Assembly: GCA_029007015.1 (NCBI GenBank)
Contig: JAQXHB010000047.1
Span: forward strand, 1-7,117
Reading direction: 5' to 3'
From: Bacillota bacterium
GTDB taxonomy: Bacteria > Bacillota > Clostridia > Oscillospirales > Acutalibacteraceae
DNA: 7,117 nt
Shown: positions 5,827 through 7,117 of the stretch, one piece after another
Position numbering within the stretch: the first letter of the stretch is position 1
Layout of the letters: the number at the start of each line of letters is the position of its first letter
Program-made: the position numbers and the translations under genes
The notes under the pieces: generated by a model
The model's input: only the letters and a program-made list of their open reading frames with translations
What the model was told of the DNA's origin: nothing
The model's database searches: none

Positions 5827-7059
5827 ATGAGAACCATTCTCCACAGCGATATGAATAATTTTTACGCGTCGGTCGAGTGCCTTTACAATCCCAAACTGCG
5901 CCAAGTGCCCATGGCGGTCGTCGGTGATGTTGAACAGCGTCATGGCATAGTGCTGTCTAAAAACGAAATAGCCAAGAAGTGCGGCGTGCAGACAGGGGAA
6001 CCGCTGTGGGCTGCGCGTCAGAAGTGCGCTGAAATTCAGTTTGTTCATCCGCATTATGACCGATACTTGATGTACTCGCGTTACTCCCGCGAGATATACG
6101 CACGCTTCACCGACCAAATCGAGACAATGGGCCTGGACGAGGCGTGGCTTGATGTGACCGGCAGCGGCGTTTACGGTACCGGTGAGCAGATAGCTGATTT
6201 GATACGCGCGACAATGAAGGAGGAGTTGGGGCTCACGGTGTCGGTCGGCGTCAGTTTTAACAAGATATTTGCAAAACTCGGCAGTGACATGAAAAAGCCT
6301 GACGCGACCACCGTTATTACCGACAGCAATTACCGCGAAAAGGTCTGGCTTCAGCCTGTCGGAAATCTGTTGTTTTGCGGCCGTGCCACCGTAAAAGCTC
6401 TGGCGCGTTATGCCATATTCACCATAGGCGACCTCGCCAATGCCGACGAAAAACTTATCGGCTATGTGCTGGGCAAAAACGGCATCAAACTGCGCAACTA
6501 CGCCAACGGGCTGGACGGCTCGGCGGTGATGCGCGCGGGCGATATTCCGGCCATGAAATCGGTGGGAAACAGCACGACGCCGCCACGCGATTTGGTGAGC
6601 ATGGACGATGTGCGCCTGACGCTGTGGGCGCTGTGCGACAAGGTGGCGGCGCGACTGCGACGGTACGGCTTGTGCTGTCGTACGGCGGTGCTGTATATAC
6701 GCGACTTTCGACTGCAATCATATGAGCGGCAGATGCGCTTGAACTATCCGGTGTGCAACGCGTACGATTTGTTTGGTGCGGCATATGATTTGTTCAGCGG
6801 TCATCATGATTTGAGTGAGCGTCCGGTACGCAGTCTCGGTGTGCGTGCTTGTTCATTGTGTGAGCAGGGCGATGTTCAACTTTCCTTCATGCCCGATGTG
6901 ATGCATTCACAGCGCTCAGAGCAGTTGGAACGCACCGTCGATAAATTGCGCGATCGGTTTGGCCGCGACTGTGTTACGCGCGGTTTGCTTTTGTGCGACC
7001 GAGATAAACTTGTCGACAGCCTTATAAATGACAAACTTGAGTCGGAGGATTACTTTTAA
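5827..7059 (+). CDS. dinB: Y-family DNA polymerase IV (translesion synthesis)
   Basis: A 410-residue error-prone polymerase that copies past DNA lesions. Palm: LHSDMNNFYASVE at residues 5-17 holds the first metal ligand Asp8 and the steric-gate position Tyr13; GLDEAWLDVT at 102-111 holds Asp104 and Glu105. All three carboxylates are present. GVSFNKIFAKLGSDMKKP (141-158) is the conserved palm/fingers motif. The thumb helix-hairpin-helix region is at about 183-230 (GRATVKAL...FTIGDLA), the little-finger domain covers about 245-350, and QLSFM at 351-355 resembles a beta-clamp-binding motif. Length is normal. The ATG is preceded by an unusual G-rich site, GGGGCGG at 5815-5821, 5 bases away; the Asp8 motif position confirms the start. 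Expression should be SOS-inducible given the promoter and LexA box. It stands as a single-gene unit closed by the terminator at 7078. The Y-family call is sure; the exact Pol IV subgroup is less so. Confidence 0.97.
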   Translation: MRTILHSDMNNFYASVECLYNPKLRQVPMAVVGDVEQRHGIVLSKNEIAKKCGVQTGEPLWAARQKCAEIQFVHPHYDRYLMYSRYSREIYARFTDQIETMGLDEAWLDVTGSGVYGTGEQIADLIRATMKEELGLTVSVGVSFNKIFAKLGSDMKKPDATTVITDSNYREKVWLQPVGNLLFCGRATVKALARYAIFTIGDLANADEKLIGYVLGKNGIKLRNYANGLDGSAVMRAGDIPAMKSVGNSTTPPRDLVSMDDVRLTLWALCDKVAARLRRYGLCCRTAVLYIRDFRLQSYERQMRLNYPVCNAYDLFGAAYDLFSGHHDLSERPVRSLGVRACSLCEQGDVQLSFMPDVMHSQRSEQLERTVDKLRDRFGRDCVTRGLLLCDRDKLVDSLINDKLESEDYF

Positions 7060-7077
7060 GACAAGGCGGAATATACG

Positions 7078-7117
7078 AAAACAGCCTGACCGAAGCCAGT
7101 TTCGGACAGGCTGTTTT
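7078..7117 (+). terminator. Intrinsic terminator after dinB (runs to window edge)
   Basis: AAAACAGCCTG (7078-7088) pairs with CAGGCTGTTTT (7107-7117), 11 perfect pairs. Inside, an A-A mismatch (7089/7106) is followed by CCGAA (7090-7094) pairing with TTCGG (7101-7105) and a G-T wobble around a CCAG loop. The T-run reaches the window end and may continue. The A-run on the left means it could also stop transcription arriving from the other side. It begins 18 bases after the dinB stop. Confidence 0.92.

Noticed and set aside
5803..6717. 304-residue open frame on the minus strand opposite dinB
   Set aside because: Its composition is rich in His, Arg and Gln as expected for an antisense shadow, it has no recognisable motif, and the + strand frame is an unmistakable DNA polymerase IV.
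1403..7093. Octamer CTGACCGA recurs (1403, 1562, 2483, 5708, 7086 on +; 5142-5149 on -), more than a random expectation of well under one
   Set aside because: Three of the + copies encode Leu-Thr-Asp/Glu with preferred codons. A chi-like or other genome-wide motif cannot be judged from 7 kb; whole-genome oligomer counts with strand skew would be needed.

Overview
The window looks like chromosomal core DNA from a member of the Clostridia, probably an uncultured Oscillospiraceae/Ruminococcaceae-type gut bacterium. The main evidence is the reading frame that joins IspH (LytB) to a four-domain ribosomal protein S1, an arrangement known from Clostridia, and the gene order flavoprotein - cmk - plsC - ispH/rpsA. 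A Gram-positive-type LexA box and Shine-Dalgarno-rich gene starts agree with this. The placement is inference from gene content; there is no rRNA or other direct marker. No mobile element, CRISPR array, tRNA or rRNA was seen.

Layout: all genes are on the + strand. Positions 2-5631 look like one operon: (1) the C-terminal 208 residues of a BaiN/HI0933-type FAD-dependent oxidoreductase, cut by the window edge; (2) cytidylate kinase cmk; (3) a predicted lipoprotein with an intact transglutaminase-like Cys-His-Asp triad; (4) a 1-acylglycerol-3-phosphate acyltransferase, plsC; (5) the ispH-rpsA fusion; (6) a small Dabb (stress-responsive A/B barrel) protein. The first five genes are 14 bases apart or less, or overlap. 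A GUAA-looped hairpin lies between genes 5 and 6, and a clear intrinsic terminator at 5666-5697 ends the unit. A second unit follows: a near-consensus SigA promoter (5754-5782), a LexA/SOS operator over the predicted start site (5789-5802), a Y-family DNA polymerase IV gene (dinB), and a strong terminator at the right edge.

How the genes work together: cmk supplies CDP/dCDP (and so CTP for phospholipid head groups), plsC makes phosphatidic acid, IspH makes the isoprenoid precursors IPP/DMAPP, and S1 helps mRNA bind the ribosome. The first unit is thus a housekeeping growth cluster with one surface-protein gene inserted. The dinB unit is separate and looks DNA-damage-inducible.

The most interesting signals lie inside the fusion gene. 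A strong Shine-Dalgarno followed by an in-frame ATG sits exactly at the IspH/S1 junction (4081-4102), codon use changes across the junction, and a local A/T-rich island inside ispH carries a plausible promoter (3815-3843). Together they suggest that free S1 may be made in addition to the fusion. I saw no convincing wholly new multi-gene system.
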